From: W11650 sp041844915
GTDB taxonomy: Bacteria; Bacillota; Clostridia; Lachnospirales; Vallitaleaceae
DNA length: 64,000 bases
NCBI GenBank assembly: GCA_041844915.1
Contig: JBGZBY010000048.1
Span: forward strand, 4,504-68,503
Direction: 5' to 3'
Part shown: positions 50,738 through 59,556 of the stretch, piece by piece
How the letters are laid out: each line of letters starts with the position of its first letter
Numbering within the stretch: position 1 is the first letter of the stretch
Program-made: the position numbers and the translations under genes
Notes under the pieces: generated by a model
The model's database searches: none
What the model saw: only the letters and a program-made list of their open reading frames with translations
Told to the model about the DNA's origin: nothing

Positions 50738-52426
50738 ATGAAAATTCAAAAGATTGATTCAAAGACCTTCAAGAATATGTTCCTTGCAGGTGCGAAGCTA
50801 TTGGAAATAAAAAAGGAATACGTGAATGAGTTAAATGTTTTTCCGGTGCCGGACGGAGATACCGGAACCAATATGACAATGACGATTTTATCGGCTGCCA
50901 GAGAGGTCGAGCAGGTCGGTGATAACGATATGGCGGCGATTGCCAAGGCGATCTCCTCCGGCTCATTGCGCGGTGCCAGAGGGAATTCGGGAGTTATTTT
51001 GTCACAGCTGCTCAGAGGCTTTTCTAAGGGGATTCAGGAGCATCAGGAATTAAATGGGCTGATTATTGCTAAGGCGCTCAGCCGTGGAGTAGAAACAGCC
51101 TATAAGGCAGTTATGAAGCCAAAGGAGGGAACGATTTTGACCGTCGCCAAAGAAATCGCCAATAAGGCGGCGGAGCTGGCTCTGGAAAGCGATGATATTT
51201 TAGAAAATCTGGAAAAGGTATTGGAGCATGGCCAAAAAGCGCTGGACAATACGCCGAACCAGCTGCCGGTATTAAAAGAGGCCGGAGTTGTGGATGCTGG
51301 AGGACAGGGACTTTATTATATTTTAGAGGGGGCTTATAAGGCGCTACAAAGCGGCGGCGAGGTCAGCCTTGATTTTGCTAGAGAAAAAGCAGCCGAGGGC
51401 TTCAAAAAGGAATATGCCGGCGCATTTCAGGAGGCGACGGATTCGATTGAATTCGGCTATTGTACGGAATTTATCATCAATACTAAGGAAGGCGCAGATA
51501 ATGAAACGGCTTCGGACGAGCTGAAGGCTTATTTGGAAACAATTGGCGACTCTATTGTGGCGGTTTGCGACGAGGATTTGATAAAAATTCATGTGCATAC
51601 CGAAAATCCGGGCTTGGCACTGCAAAAAGCATTGACCTATGGTTATCTGTCCAATATGAAAATTGAGAATATGCGTATTCAGCATACGGAGCAGCTTATC
51701 AAGCATGGGCATGAAATTGTAGAAAAACAGGCGGAGGCCGAAGTGGACGAAATGCCGGCAGAGAAAAAGGAAAATGGTTTTGTCGCCGTTTCTGCCGGAC
51801 AGGGGATTGACGCTGTATTTAAGGACTTGGGAGTTGATGTTGTGATTACCGGCGGTCAGACAATGAATCCCAGCACGGAGGACTTTGTAAAGGCGATTCA
51901 GCGGATTAATGCCGATACAGTATTTTTGCTGCCCAACAACAAAAATATTATTTTGGCGGCGGAGCAGGCGGTTCACTTGGTCAAGGACCGAAAAATCGTG
52001 GTAATTCCGTCCAAAACAATTCCGCAGGGAATCAGCGCACTGATTGCATTTGAAGAAGGCGCTTCTCCGGAGGGAAATAAGGAAACCATGCTGGAAGCGA
52101 TGGCGGCAGTCAAATCGGGCCAGGTGACCTATGCGGTCAGGGATACACAGCTGGAGGGAAAAGTGATAGAAACTGGCGATATTATCGCTATTGGCGAAAG
52201 CAAGATATTGGCGGTCGCCAAGGAGGTGGATACGGCGGTCAAAGAGCTGGTAGCGGCTTTGACAGAGGAAGACAGCAGTATTATTACCTTGTATTACGGA
52301 GAGGAAGTATCCGAAGAAGAAGCGGAGAGTATCGCGGCGTTTTTGCGCGAGCAATATCCGGCGGTGGACATTGAGGTGCAGTTTGGCGGGCAGCCCTTGT
52401 ACTACTATTTTATTTCTGTAGAATAG
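50738..52426 (+). CDS. YloV, DhaL/DegV-type fatty acid kinase-like protein
   Basis: A 562-residue protein. N-terminal DhaL kinase domain (about 1-200) with PVPDGDTGTNMTMT for ATP-Mg binding; middle linker; C-terminal DegV-like EDD domain. This is the FakA architecture: FakA with FakB phosphorylates fatty acids. No fakB in the window. AGGAGG is 5 bases before ATG 50738; overlap with yloU is avoided by this start. Confidence 0.9.
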   Translation: MKIQKIDSKTFKNMFLAGAKLLEIKKEYVNELNVFPVPDGDTGTNMTMTILSAAREVEQVGDNDMAAIAKAISSGSLRGARGNSGVILSQLLRGFSKGIQEHQELNGLIIAKALSRGVETAYKAVMKPKEGTILTVAKEIANKAAELALESDDILENLEKVLEHGQKALDNTPNQLPVLKEAGVVDAGGQGLYYILEGAYKALQSGGEVSLDFAREKAAEGFKKEYAGAFQEATDSIEFGYCTEFIINTKEGADNETASDELKAYLETIGDSIVAVCDEDLIKIHVHTENPGLALQKALTYGYLSNMKIENMRIQHTEQLIKHGHEIVEKQAEAEVDEMPAEKKENGFVAVSAGQGIDAVFKDLGVDVVITGGQTMNPSTEDFVKAIQRINADTVFLLPNNKNIILAAEQAVHLVKDRKIVVIPSKTIPQGISALIAFEEGASPEGNKETMLEAMAAVKSGQVTYAVRDTQLEGKVIETGDIIAIGESKILAVAKEVDTAVKELVAALTEEDSSIITLYYGEEVSEEEAESIAAFLREQYPAVDIEVQFGGQPLYYYFISVE

Positions 52427-52520
52427 ACTTGCGGTTCAAAGGAAAGCATGAGAGCATTCAATCAGCGCCGGAGAAGGCTTTGCATGTAAAATTTTTACGA
52501 GCCATAAAAAAAATAAAAGG

Positions 52521-52556
52521 GCAAGCTTTTTCATACTTTTGAAAAGGCTTGCTTTT
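52521..52556 (+). terminator. Intrinsic terminator after yloV
   Basis: GCAAGCTTTTTC (52521-52532) pairs with GAAAAGGCTTGC (52541-52552) with one G-U, followed by TTTT. A-run upstream makes it possibly bidirectional. Confidence 0.85.
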
Positions 52557-52654
52557 GTATAAACAGCCAAAAGCAAAGGATATGGGGAAATGGTTTGGCA
52601 AATATTTTAAGAAGGCGGCGATAGAGAGCAAAGCAGGAGATAGAGGAGGAGCAA

Positions 52655-54679
52655 ATGCTGAAATCGGTCAGAGAATTGAAGGGAGTTGGAGCAAAAACGG
52701 AAAAGCTGCTGGAGGCGATGGGAATCCGCACCTTTTATGATTTGCTGACACATTACCCCAGAAAATATGATTTTTTCAGCGGAACAATCTGTATTCGGGA
52801 AAGCAGGGAAAATGAGGAAAGTTACATAAGAGTAAAAATAGTTTCCAAGCCCAGAGTCCAGTATTTCGGCAAGCTGTCGGCTCTTAGCTTTTATGCGGAG
52901 GATAGCGAGCAGCAGAAAGTAAGAATAACCTATTTTCGTCAGCCCTATTTGGCAAAGGTGATGCTACCTGGGCGCTGCTTGATTTTCAAGGGATATCCCT
53001 ATCGAAAGAAAGAAGAATGGCATATGACTAACCCGGCGGTGATCGGTGAGGAGGAGCTGACGGAGCTGGCAGCAACACCTCTGGTTGCCCGTTATACGCT
53101 GCGCAAGGGAATCAGTGAAAGGAAATGGAAGCAGTATTTGAAGCAGGTATTATCGGAAGCGGAGAGAGATCGGCCGGTTAGGGAGTATCTGCCGGAAGCG
53201 GTTCGGAAAAAATACGGACTGCTGCCGCTATGGGAAAGCTATGGCCGGCTGCATTTTCCCCAAGTACGGGAGGATATTGGAGAAGCGCGCAGACGGCTGG
53301 TTTTTGATGAGTTTTATTTTTTTCAGGCCGGTGTAGGCAAAGAGAAAGAGGAACAGCCAAATTGCTTTCCGATACGAAAAAAAAAGGCGATGGAGCGCTT
53401 TGTTGCCGGACTGCCTTTTTCGCTGACAGAGGATCAGCTTCGGACGATTGCCGAGATTGAGGGAGATATGCGAGGACAACAGCGTATGACCAGGCTGGTG
53501 CAGGGCGACGTGGGGAGCGGTAAGACGGCGGTAGCATTGGCGGCGGCGGTGCTGGCAATTGAAAATGGCGCGCAGGTTGCTCTGATGGCGCCGACCGAGG
53601 TGCTGGCAGCGCAGCATTTTCAGGAGGCGGAAAAGAGATTGGCTGCGCTGGGAGTTCGGACGGCTCTGCTTTTGGGCTCTATGAAGGCAAAGGAGAAAAA
53701 AGAGCTTTACGAGCGGCTGCAAAACGGCAGGATTGATCTGATTATTGGCACGCATGCTTTGATTCAGGAAAAGGCAAGGTATCATCGGCTGGGGCTGGTG
53801 ATAACGGACGAGCAGCATCGCTTTGGCGTAATGCAGCGGGAAAGGCTGAGCCGAAAAGGAGGAGGGGAAGGACTGCCACATATTTTGGTGATGAGTGCTA
53901 CGCCGATTCCCCGAACGCTGGCATTGATTCTGTATCAGGATATGGATATCTCCGTGATTCGGAGCATGCCGGCGGAACGGCGACCAATTCAGTCCTTTCT
54001 GCGAAACGGTGGTGCCAGGGAAAAAATTTACCGCTTTATCGAAAAGGAAATCCAAGATGGAGCGGCGGCATATATTATTTGTCCAGCGATAGAGGATAAT
54101 GAGGAATTGGAGCTGACCGGTGTAATCAGCTATACGATGGCTTTGCAGAAAAAATATCCTCATCTGCGGATTGCCTGTCTTTACGGCGGACAGGAGGATA
54201 AGGATGAGGTGATGAGAAGCTTTGCGGCGGGAGAGCTGGATATTTTGATTGCCACAACTGTGGTCGAGGTGGGGGTCAATGTGCCGAGGGCGACCGTTAT
54301 GCTGATCGAAAATGCCGAGCGCTTTGGCTTGGCGCAGCTTCATCAGCTAAGGGGGCGAGTCGGCAGAGGGGAAAGACAGAGCTATTGCATTTTTTTGTCG
54401 GAAGCAGGCGATGAGGCGATCCGGCAGAAGCTGGAATTTGTAGCGGCACATAGCTCGGGCTTTGACATAGCCGAATATGACTTGAAGATGAGAGGGCCGG
54501 GCGATGCGTTTGGAGTGAAGCAACACGGACTCCCTATGCTGAGGCTGGCTGATTTTTACCGAGATTTGCCGATTTTGGAGCTTGTTTCGGCGGCATTGGA
54601 GGAAATTGAGGATTCGCCGGAGCGGCGGCAGATGCTGGAGCTTTATTATGGCGGCGGCAGGGAGCTTTTGTCGATATAA
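52655..54679 (+). CDS. recG: ATP-dependent DNA helicase RecG
   Basis: A 674-residue helicase for fork reversal and recombination. N-terminal wedge/OB part (LKGVGAKTEKLLEAMGI, DLLTHYPRKY), Walker A GDVGSGKT, DEQHRFGVMQRE, MSATPIPRTLAL, and C-terminal TTVVEVGVNVPRATVMLIENAERFGLAQLHQLRGRVGRG. Length normal. AGGAGGAG before the ATG. Confidence 0.97.
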   Translation: MLKSVRELKGVGAKTEKLLEAMGIRTFYDLLTHYPRKYDFFSGTICIRESRENEESYIRVKIVSKPRVQYFGKLSALSFYAEDSEQQKVRITYFRQPYLAKVMLPGRCLIFKGYPYRKKEEWHMTNPAVIGEEELTELAATPLVARYTLRKGISERKWKQYLKQVLSEAERDRPVREYLPEAVRKKYGLLPLWESYGRLHFPQVREDIGEARRRLVFDEFYFFQAGVGKEKEEQPNCFPIRKKKAMERFVAGLPFSLTEDQLRTIAEIEGDMRGQQRMTRLVQGDVGSGKTAVALAAAVLAIENGAQVALMAPTEVLAAQHFQEAEKRLAALGVRTALLLGSMKAKEKKELYERLQNGRIDLIIGTHALIQEKARYHRLGLVITDEQHRFGVMQRERLSRKGGGEGLPHILVMSATPIPRTLALILYQDMDISVIRSMPAERRPIQSFLRNGGAREKIYRFIEKEIQDGAAAYIICPAIEDNEELELTGVISYTMALQKKYPHLRIACLYGGQEDKDEVMRSFAAGELDILIATTVVEVGVNVPRATVMLIENAERFGLAQLHQLRGRVGRGERQSYCIFLSEAGDEAIRQKLEFVAAHSSGFDIAEYDLKMRGPGDAFGVKQHGLPMLRLADFYRDLPILELVSAALEEIEDSPERRQMLELYYGGGRELLSI

Positions 54680-54918
54680 AGGAAAAATATATTTGATTCA
54701 TGAGTTGGGTCTATGGCAGGCAGATTCGGACAAAGGAGGGATCGCGCCGATTATTTGAAATTATGGATGCAATCTTGTAGGAAAATATTCAAAAGGGCAA
54801 TTTGCCGGAAAAGTAAAAGCCTTTTGGGTTAGGCAAAGGGCTTTGAAAGGACGGTTTAGGAGTAGCATAACGGCTTTGCCGCCTTGCAGGCAGCGGGTTG
54901 GCAGGAAATGGAGAACGC

Positions 54919-55515
54919 ATGAGAGTAGTAGCAGGTCAAGCAAGAGGGATTCCGCTGAAAGCACCAAAAGGAGATGCCGTTCGGCCGACGGTTGATCGTT
55001 TAAAGGAAACGCTGTTTAACATGATTCAGCAGGAAATTTATGGGCGAACGGTTCTTGATGTGTTTGCCGGCAGCGGCGCATTGGGAATTGAGGCTTTGAG
55101 CAGAGGTGCTGAGAAGGCATATTTTTGTGAGAAAAACAGAGAGGCGGTCGAAGCGATAAAGGATAATTTGCGGCGAACAAGGCTGGAAGAAAAGGCGCAG
55201 GTGTATTTTGGAGATTATATCGCAGGGCTGCAAAAAATGAGGGCGGCAGGAGATAGGGCGGATTTGGTTTTTTTGGATCCGCCTTATCATGAAACGGTTC
55301 TGTATCAGCAGGCGATAGAGCTTTTGCTGCAAAAGGGACTGCTGGCGGAGGACGCTTTATTAATTGCCGAAACAAAGAGCGGTTTTGACTTTTCTTTTTT
55401 AGAAAAATATGATACAATGAAAGTTGAAAGATGTAAAAGCTTTAAGACGAACCAATATGTATTTATCCGATACGGTGAGAAGGCCAAAACGGCGTATACA
55501 GACTCAAACGGGTAA
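54919..55515 (+). CDS. rsmD: 16S rRNA G966 N2-methyltransferase RsmD
   Basis: A 198-residue SAM methyltransferase: VVAGQARGIPLKAPKG, RPTVDRLKETLFNMI, DVFAGSGALGIEALSRGA and the catalytic DPPY at 120-123. The start at 54919 with GGAGAA upstream gives the canonical MRVVAG N-terminus. The 239-base gap before it holds nothing recognisable. Confidence 0.95.
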   Translation: MRVVAGQARGIPLKAPKGDAVRPTVDRLKETLFNMIQQEIYGRTVLDVFAGSGALGIEALSRGAEKAYFCEKNREAVEAIKDNLRRTRLEEKAQVYFGDYIAGLQKMRAAGDRADLVFLDPPYHETVLYQQAIELLLQKGLLAEDALLIAETKSGFDFSFLEKYDTMKVERCKSFKTNQYVFIRYGEKAKTAYTDSNG

Positions 55516-55600
55516 GGCGGAAGGGCTGCCTTAAAAATGCAAAGGGGCTTGTCGGGAGCAGAATGCTTTTGTGATGTGTGGAAATGGAGAGTACAATATT

Positions 55601-56101
55601 ATGAAAAAAGCGGTGTATGCCGGCAGCTTTGATCCGCCGACATTTGGACATATGGATATTATTGAAAGAGCTTCCAGATTGACGGAGGAGTTGATTGTTG
55701 CCGTTGCCGTCAATCCCCAGAAAAAATCTCTGCTCAGCCTAGAGGAAAGAGATGAGCTATTAAAGAAATTGACGGAGCATATTCCGAATGTCAGAGTGGA
55801 GCATTTTACCGGCTTGCTGGTGAATTTTGTAAAAAAAGAAGGAGCAGACGCCATTATTCGGGGCTTTCGGGCGGTGTCGGATTTTGAGTATGAATTGCAG
55901 CTTGCCCAAGGAAACAGTCTGCTTAGTCCGGAAACGGAAACGGTCTTTTTGGTATCCAACGCCAAGTATTCGTTTATCAGCTCCACCTTTGTGAAGGAAG
56001 CGGCTCACTTTGGCGGCGAAATTGGCGATATGGTGCCGGAGCTATCCAAACAAGCGGTATTAAAGAAGATAGGAGTAGAGTATGAACAGCAAAGTATTTG
56101 A
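55601..56101 (+). CDS. coaD: Phosphopantetheine adenylyltransferase
   Basis: A 166-residue coenzyme A enzyme: AVYAGSFDPPTFGHMDIIERA with the TxGH motif (14-17), IIRGFRAVSDFEYELQLAQ and SSTFVKEAAHFGGEIGDMVP. In-frame Mets upstream (55571) lie before the ribosome site. Follows rsmD as in many Firmicutes and overlaps the next gene by 20 bases. Confidence 0.95.
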   Translation: MKKAVYAGSFDPPTFGHMDIIERASRLTEELIVAVAVNPQKKSLLSLEERDELLKKLTEHIPNVRVEHFTGLLVNFVKKEGADAIIRGFRAVSDFEYELQLAQGNSLLSPETETVFLVSNAKYSFISSTFVKEAAHFGGEIGDMVPELSKQAVLKKIGVEYEQQSI

Positions 56102-56585
56102 TATTATCGACGATATGGAAGTGTATATAAATGATAGCAATACCGTGCCTTTTCAATCGAATAAGGTGATAGTTCGCAGCGATGTGATTGATGAATTTAT
56201 TACGCAAATCAGGCTGGCACTGCCGGAGGAAATCAAAAGAGCCAATGCCATCATTGACGATAGAGAGCATATGATGTCGATTGCTAAGGAAAAGCTGGCG
56301 GAAATTGAGGAAGAAACCATGGCGAGAGCAAGAGCGATGGTGGACGAGCATGAGATTACCAGACAGGCGCAGGAAAAAGCAGCGGCTATTTTGGAAAAGG
56401 CCTATCAGCAGAGCGAGGAAATTCGCCGGGAAGCATATCGCTATACCGATGAGCTGCTGGAGAAGGCGCAAAAAACGATCACCTCCTTGCTGAATCAGTC
56501 CAATGACGACTATTCCAAATTTGAGAAGACCTTGCTGAATCAATTGGATATTATTGAAGAAAACCGGGATACTTTAAAGGACTAG
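56082..56585 (+). CDS. Coiled-coil protein of unknown function (ATPase subunit B/H-like helix)
   Basis: A 167-residue, almost entirely helical acidic protein with no membrane segment; residues about 60-150 are a coiled coil rich in Glu, Ala and Arg, as in V-type ATPase H or DivIVA-like proteins. Proteins of this type regularly follow coaD in Clostridia and are often labelled ATPase on coiled-coil similarity alone. AGGAG is 6 bases before the ATG, within coaD. Confidence 0.75.
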   Translation: MNSKVFDIIDDMEVYINDSNTVPFQSNKVIVRSDVIDEFITQIRLALPEEIKRANAIIDDREHMMSIAKEKLAEIEEETMARARAMVDEHEITRQAQEKAAAILEKAYQQSEEIRREAYRYTDELLEKAQKTITSLLNQSNDDYSKFEKTLLNQLDIIEENRDTLKD

Positions 56586-56657
56586 GGCGTTTCTTTCTTT
56601 GGTGCGGCTTGAAGCTGCGTGAAGCAGCGATGCTTAAAGCAGACCGGCTAATATTTA

Positions 56658-57869
56658 TCAGGGAAGGACAATGGGATTTCTCTTTTCCGGCGGAAAATAT
56701 TCGGTGGAATATTTCTGCGCCAGTAGCTGTGCGTAAAGTCTATCGCAGCGCAGCTCGTTTTGATATAAAAGAGCGGCGGCTTTTGGCAGAGTTTTGCTAT
56801 GCCGGGTATTGGTAATCACCGGAAGCTGCGAACTTTCTTGCAGGCGGCGTAGCAGCGGCGCAGCGGAGCGGCGGAAGCCAAGAACCTTGAGATAGCTGTT
56901 TTCTCTAGTCAGACGAGGGAACGGCGGCTGATTGAGAAAAATCTGCATCAGCGCTCGTTTGACCGTTGCCAGTGGAAAGTTGCGGGAGCTACAGGCGTGG
57001 ATGTATTCGTCAAAGCTCAATCCCGCGTGAGCGTAGCGATAGAAGCGGTTCAGCAGCTGAGGTTTTTGCTCTCGCAGCGAGAGCAAGGCGGAGGAGGGCT
57101 GCTGAATAAGTAAAAACAGAGCAAACGGATAGATATCCTCTGGGAATATCGCTCCGTTTTTTTGTGCAATAAATTTCGACAAGTGCTCAAAGCTGGCGGA
57201 GGGAAGCGCTTCCTTCAGTTTTTTTTCATCAGCTTGGCGAATCAGCTTTCGGATGGCGGTGGCTGACATGAGGGTATCCTGCCGGTAGGAGCCGTCCAAA
57301 TAGTCCTGACCCTGTCTTTGGATCAGGCAGGGCTGAATTGTGCTCTGCATTTTTTTTAAGGCCTTTAAATATTCAATTGCTAGGATATTATTGGAGCCCT
57401 TCAGGATTGCGCCATAACCTTTTTCGGGGAAAAGACTTTCCAGTGCCGTTTGCCTGGCGGCGGCAAAGGATGCTCCGGCCTTTAAGCTGCTTTTTAAGAG
57501 CAGGGAAAATTCAGGGCTTTCTGTTATCAGAAGCTCTGCCAGCTTTTGAAGCACGGGCAATTCGGGATGCTCCGCACCGAAATAGAGCCGGTCAATAATT
57601 TGACTTTGCTCCAGTAAAAAAACAGCGCCCTCGGCAAAATACTCAGCGCTGCCTGCGGCGGCGGGAACGGGAAGCTCCAGTACCAGATCAATACCGTTTG
57701 CCAGAGCGATTTCAGTGCGAAGCCATTTATCAAAGATTGCCGGTTCGCCCCTTTGAACAAAGCTGCCGCTCATAATAGCGACTACAAAATCAGCTTCTAC
57801 CTTGGACAGCTGGTAGGCATGACCTCGGTGGAAGGGATTGTATTCGGCAATGATAGCAGCTGTTTTCAT
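56658..57869 (-). CDS. tmcAL: TmcAL, tRNA(Met) cytidine acetate ligase
   Basis: A 403-residue nucleotidyltransferase-fold enzyme (YlbM family) that forms N4-acetylcytidine at the wobble position of elongator tRNA-Met from acetate and ATP. The N-terminus AAIIAEYNPFHRGHAYQL has HRGH at 14-17; SGSFVQRGEPAIFDKWLR and LVLELPVPAAAGSAEYFA are conserved. Encoded on the minus strand, converging with the coaD unit. Confidence 0.93.
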   Translation of the reverse strand: MKTAAIIAEYNPFHRGHAYQLSKVEADFVVAIMSGSFVQRGEPAIFDKWLRTEIALANGIDLVLELPVPAAAGSAEYFAEGAVFLLEQSQIIDRLYFGAEHPELPVLQKLAELLITESPEFSLLLKSSLKAGASFAAARQTALESLFPEKGYGAILKGSNNILAIEYLKALKKMQSTIQPCLIQRQGQDYLDGSYRQDTLMSATAIRKLIRQADEKKLKEALPSASFEHLSKFIAQKNGAIFPEDIYPFALFLLIQQPSSALLSLREQKPQLLNRFYRYAHAGLSFDEYIHACSSRNFPLATVKRALMQIFLNQPPFPRLTRENSYLKVLGFRRSAAPLLRRLQESSQLPVITNTRHSKTLPKAAALLYQNELRCDRLYAQLLAQKYSTEYFPPEKRNPIVLP

Positions 57870-57993
57870 AATAAATTCCTATATCGCAAATTCACAGGGA
57901 ATTTCGATCATTTTCCTTTCGTAATTTTTATATCATTTTCCGTTTTTCCAGCAGAAGCAAGGGCCACACTGTTTTGAGGCAAGTGCGGGCAAA

Positions 57994-58464
57994 CTATTCC
58001 CAGTCCTTGCAGACGTCGATCCATTCCTGGGCGTGAGAGTATTGCCACAGCTCGTCAGGCGTAAGCGCGATGGCGGTATTGCCGCTTCCAGCAGCGGGAT
58101 ACACCGTTTCAAAGCGCTTTAGCGAGATATCAAGAAAGACGGTGATTTCCTTCGAATTGGCAAAGGGACAGACTCCGCCCGGAGCATGACCGGTGTATTC
58201 CTCGACGAGCTCTCCAGGAATCATTTTCGCTTTTTGATGAAAAATATCTTTGTATTTACGATTGTCGATTTTGGCGTCGCCTGCTGTAACGATCAAAACA
58301 GTCTGATCATTGACCAAAAAGGACATGGTTTTGGCGATTTGCTTCGGCTGACAGCCGACTGCTTCCGCCGCCAGTTCAACAGTAGCACTGGACTGTGCAA
58401 ATTCCATAATTCTCTTTTCCAGCCCTAGGGCTTCAAAATATTTCTTTACATGGAAAAATGACAT
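57994..58464 (-). CDS. YbaK/EbsC-family aminoacyl-tRNA deacylase-like protein
   Basis: A 156-residue protein of the YbaK/ProX family (hydrolysis of mischarged tRNA): EAVGCQPKQIAKTMSFLV with the conserved Lys, VTAGDAKIDNRKYK, GHAPGGVCPFA and DISLKRFETVYPAAGSGNTAIALTPDEL. The frame extends 86 codons upstream, but ATG 58464 with GGGAGA is the real start. Probably co-transcribed with tmcAL. Confidence 0.92.
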   Translation of the reverse strand: MSFFHVKKYFEALGLEKRIMEFAQSSATVELAAEAVGCQPKQIAKTMSFLVNDQTVLIVTAGDAKIDNRKYKDIFHQKAKMIPGELVEEYTGHAPGGVCPFANSKEITVFLDISLKRFETVYPAAGSGNTAIALTPDELWQYSHAQEWIDVCKDWE

Positions 58465-58701
58465 AATAATCTCCCTTCCGTTCCCTCTGGTGCAGTTTTG
58501 CGAGGAAAAGCCCTTGCTCGTCAAACCAAAGAAGCTTTTGTCGGATGGTTTGCCGATTTGGCGGAGAAAACGACGCTTTGCGGCTTTGGCGGAGCATTTG
58601 AATTCAGCAGTTTTCACGATCTGCATAACAAATAAATTGATTCTAGCATTATAAAACAAGAGCGGAAGAAAAGCAAGAGGAAAAATAGGGGAGTAAATAT
58701 A

Positions 58702-58730
58702 TTGACCAAAAATAAAATTCATGTTAATAT
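58702..58730 (+). promoter_or_regulatory. Promoter of the tetR-ABC operon
   Basis: TTGACC (58702-58707), 17-base spacer, TAATAT (58725-58730), 50 bases before the tetR start. The -10 lies inside the operator palindrome. Confidence 0.75.
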
Positions 58731-58760
58731 ACCAGTGGTATATACCGGCGGTATATTAAC
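58723..58760 (+). promoter_or_regulatory. TetR-type operator
   Basis: A perfect 11-base inverted repeat GTTAATATACC (58723-58733) and GGTATATTAAC (58750-58760) centred on GGTATATACC (58737-58746). Equivalent view: two overlapping TATACC-N3-GGTATA palindromes (58728-58742 and 58741-58755). Position over the -10 fits autorepression by the adjacent TetR protein. Confidence 0.8.
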
Positions 58761-58780
58761 AATTAACAAGGAGAAATTTG

Positions 58781-59395
58781 ATGAAAATATCAGAAACACA
58801 GCAAAAAATATTAGAAGTTGGTAAACGTGAATTTTTGGAAAAAGGGTTTAAGGATGCATCTCTTAGAAAAATTGTAGCAGAAGCAGGATTTACCAAAGGC
58901 GCTTTTTATGGATATTATCCCGACAAAGCAGCTTTATTTGAAGCGCTTGTTTCTGAGGCGGCGGATGGCTTGATGGAACAATTCAGAACTGCACAAGATG
59001 CGCATTTTGATTTAATTCCCGAAAATAAAACTTCGGAAAGCAGAGAGCTGTCTACAAAATACCTTCTGCATTTTGTGAACTATATTTATGATTATTTTGA
59101 AGAATTTAAGCTTGTACTTTGCTGTTCTGAGGGCACAAAATACGAAGATTATATTCATGAACTTGTAGAATTGGAAGTGTCCCGAACAGAAAAATACTAC
59201 GCTATTCTTAAAGAAAAGGGCAAAATGAGAGGAAGTGTCAGTCATGATTTACATCATATGATTACCAGTGCATATTTTACAGCTGCATTTGAAACAGTAG
59301 CTCATGACATGGCGAGAGAGCAGGCAATAGAATATGCGGAAGAGCTTGCCATTTTTTTTAATTCCGGATGGGAAGGGCTTTTAAGGTTTACATAA
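58781..59395 (+). CDS. TetR/AcrR-family repressor
   Basis: A 204-residue regulator. N-terminal HTH: FLEKGFKDASLRKIVAEAGFTKGAFYGYYPDKAALFEALV. The C-terminal ligand domain is unlike any I can name. ATG 58781 has AAGGAG at 6 bases. Composition (more A/T, fewer GCG/CGG codons) differs from core genes. Likely controls itself and the two ABC genes, with drug or metabolite as inducer. Confidence 0.9.
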   Translation: MKISETQQKILEVGKREFLEKGFKDASLRKIVAEAGFTKGAFYGYYPDKAALFEALVSEAADGLMEQFRTAQDAHFDLIPENKTSESRELSTKYLLHFVNYIYDYFEEFKLVLCCSEGTKYEDYIHELVELEVSRTEKYYAILKEKGKMRGSVSHDLHHMITSAYFTAAFETVAHDMAREQAIEYAEELAIFFNSGWEGLLRFT

Positions 59396-59556
59396 GCTGT
59401 AACATTTTAGTTAGCTTAGACTAATAGTTTTATTCTTAGAAAGGAATGAGCGGTTCAGGAATGATAAAGACAAATTAATGGCAAGAGATTATATTTTCAT
59501 AGGTGTTTTATTTTGTTACTGCATCTGTGATTGGTGGTATCTAGGAGGATATTGGA

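Noticed and set aside
53228..54343. 371-codon minus-strand frame opposite recG
   Set aside because: Shadow frame; recG is intact and fully conserved on the + strand.
55385..55418. TTGACT and TACAAT as a promoter for coaD inside rsmD
   Set aside because: Spacer is 22 bases and the site is in coding sequence; too weak.
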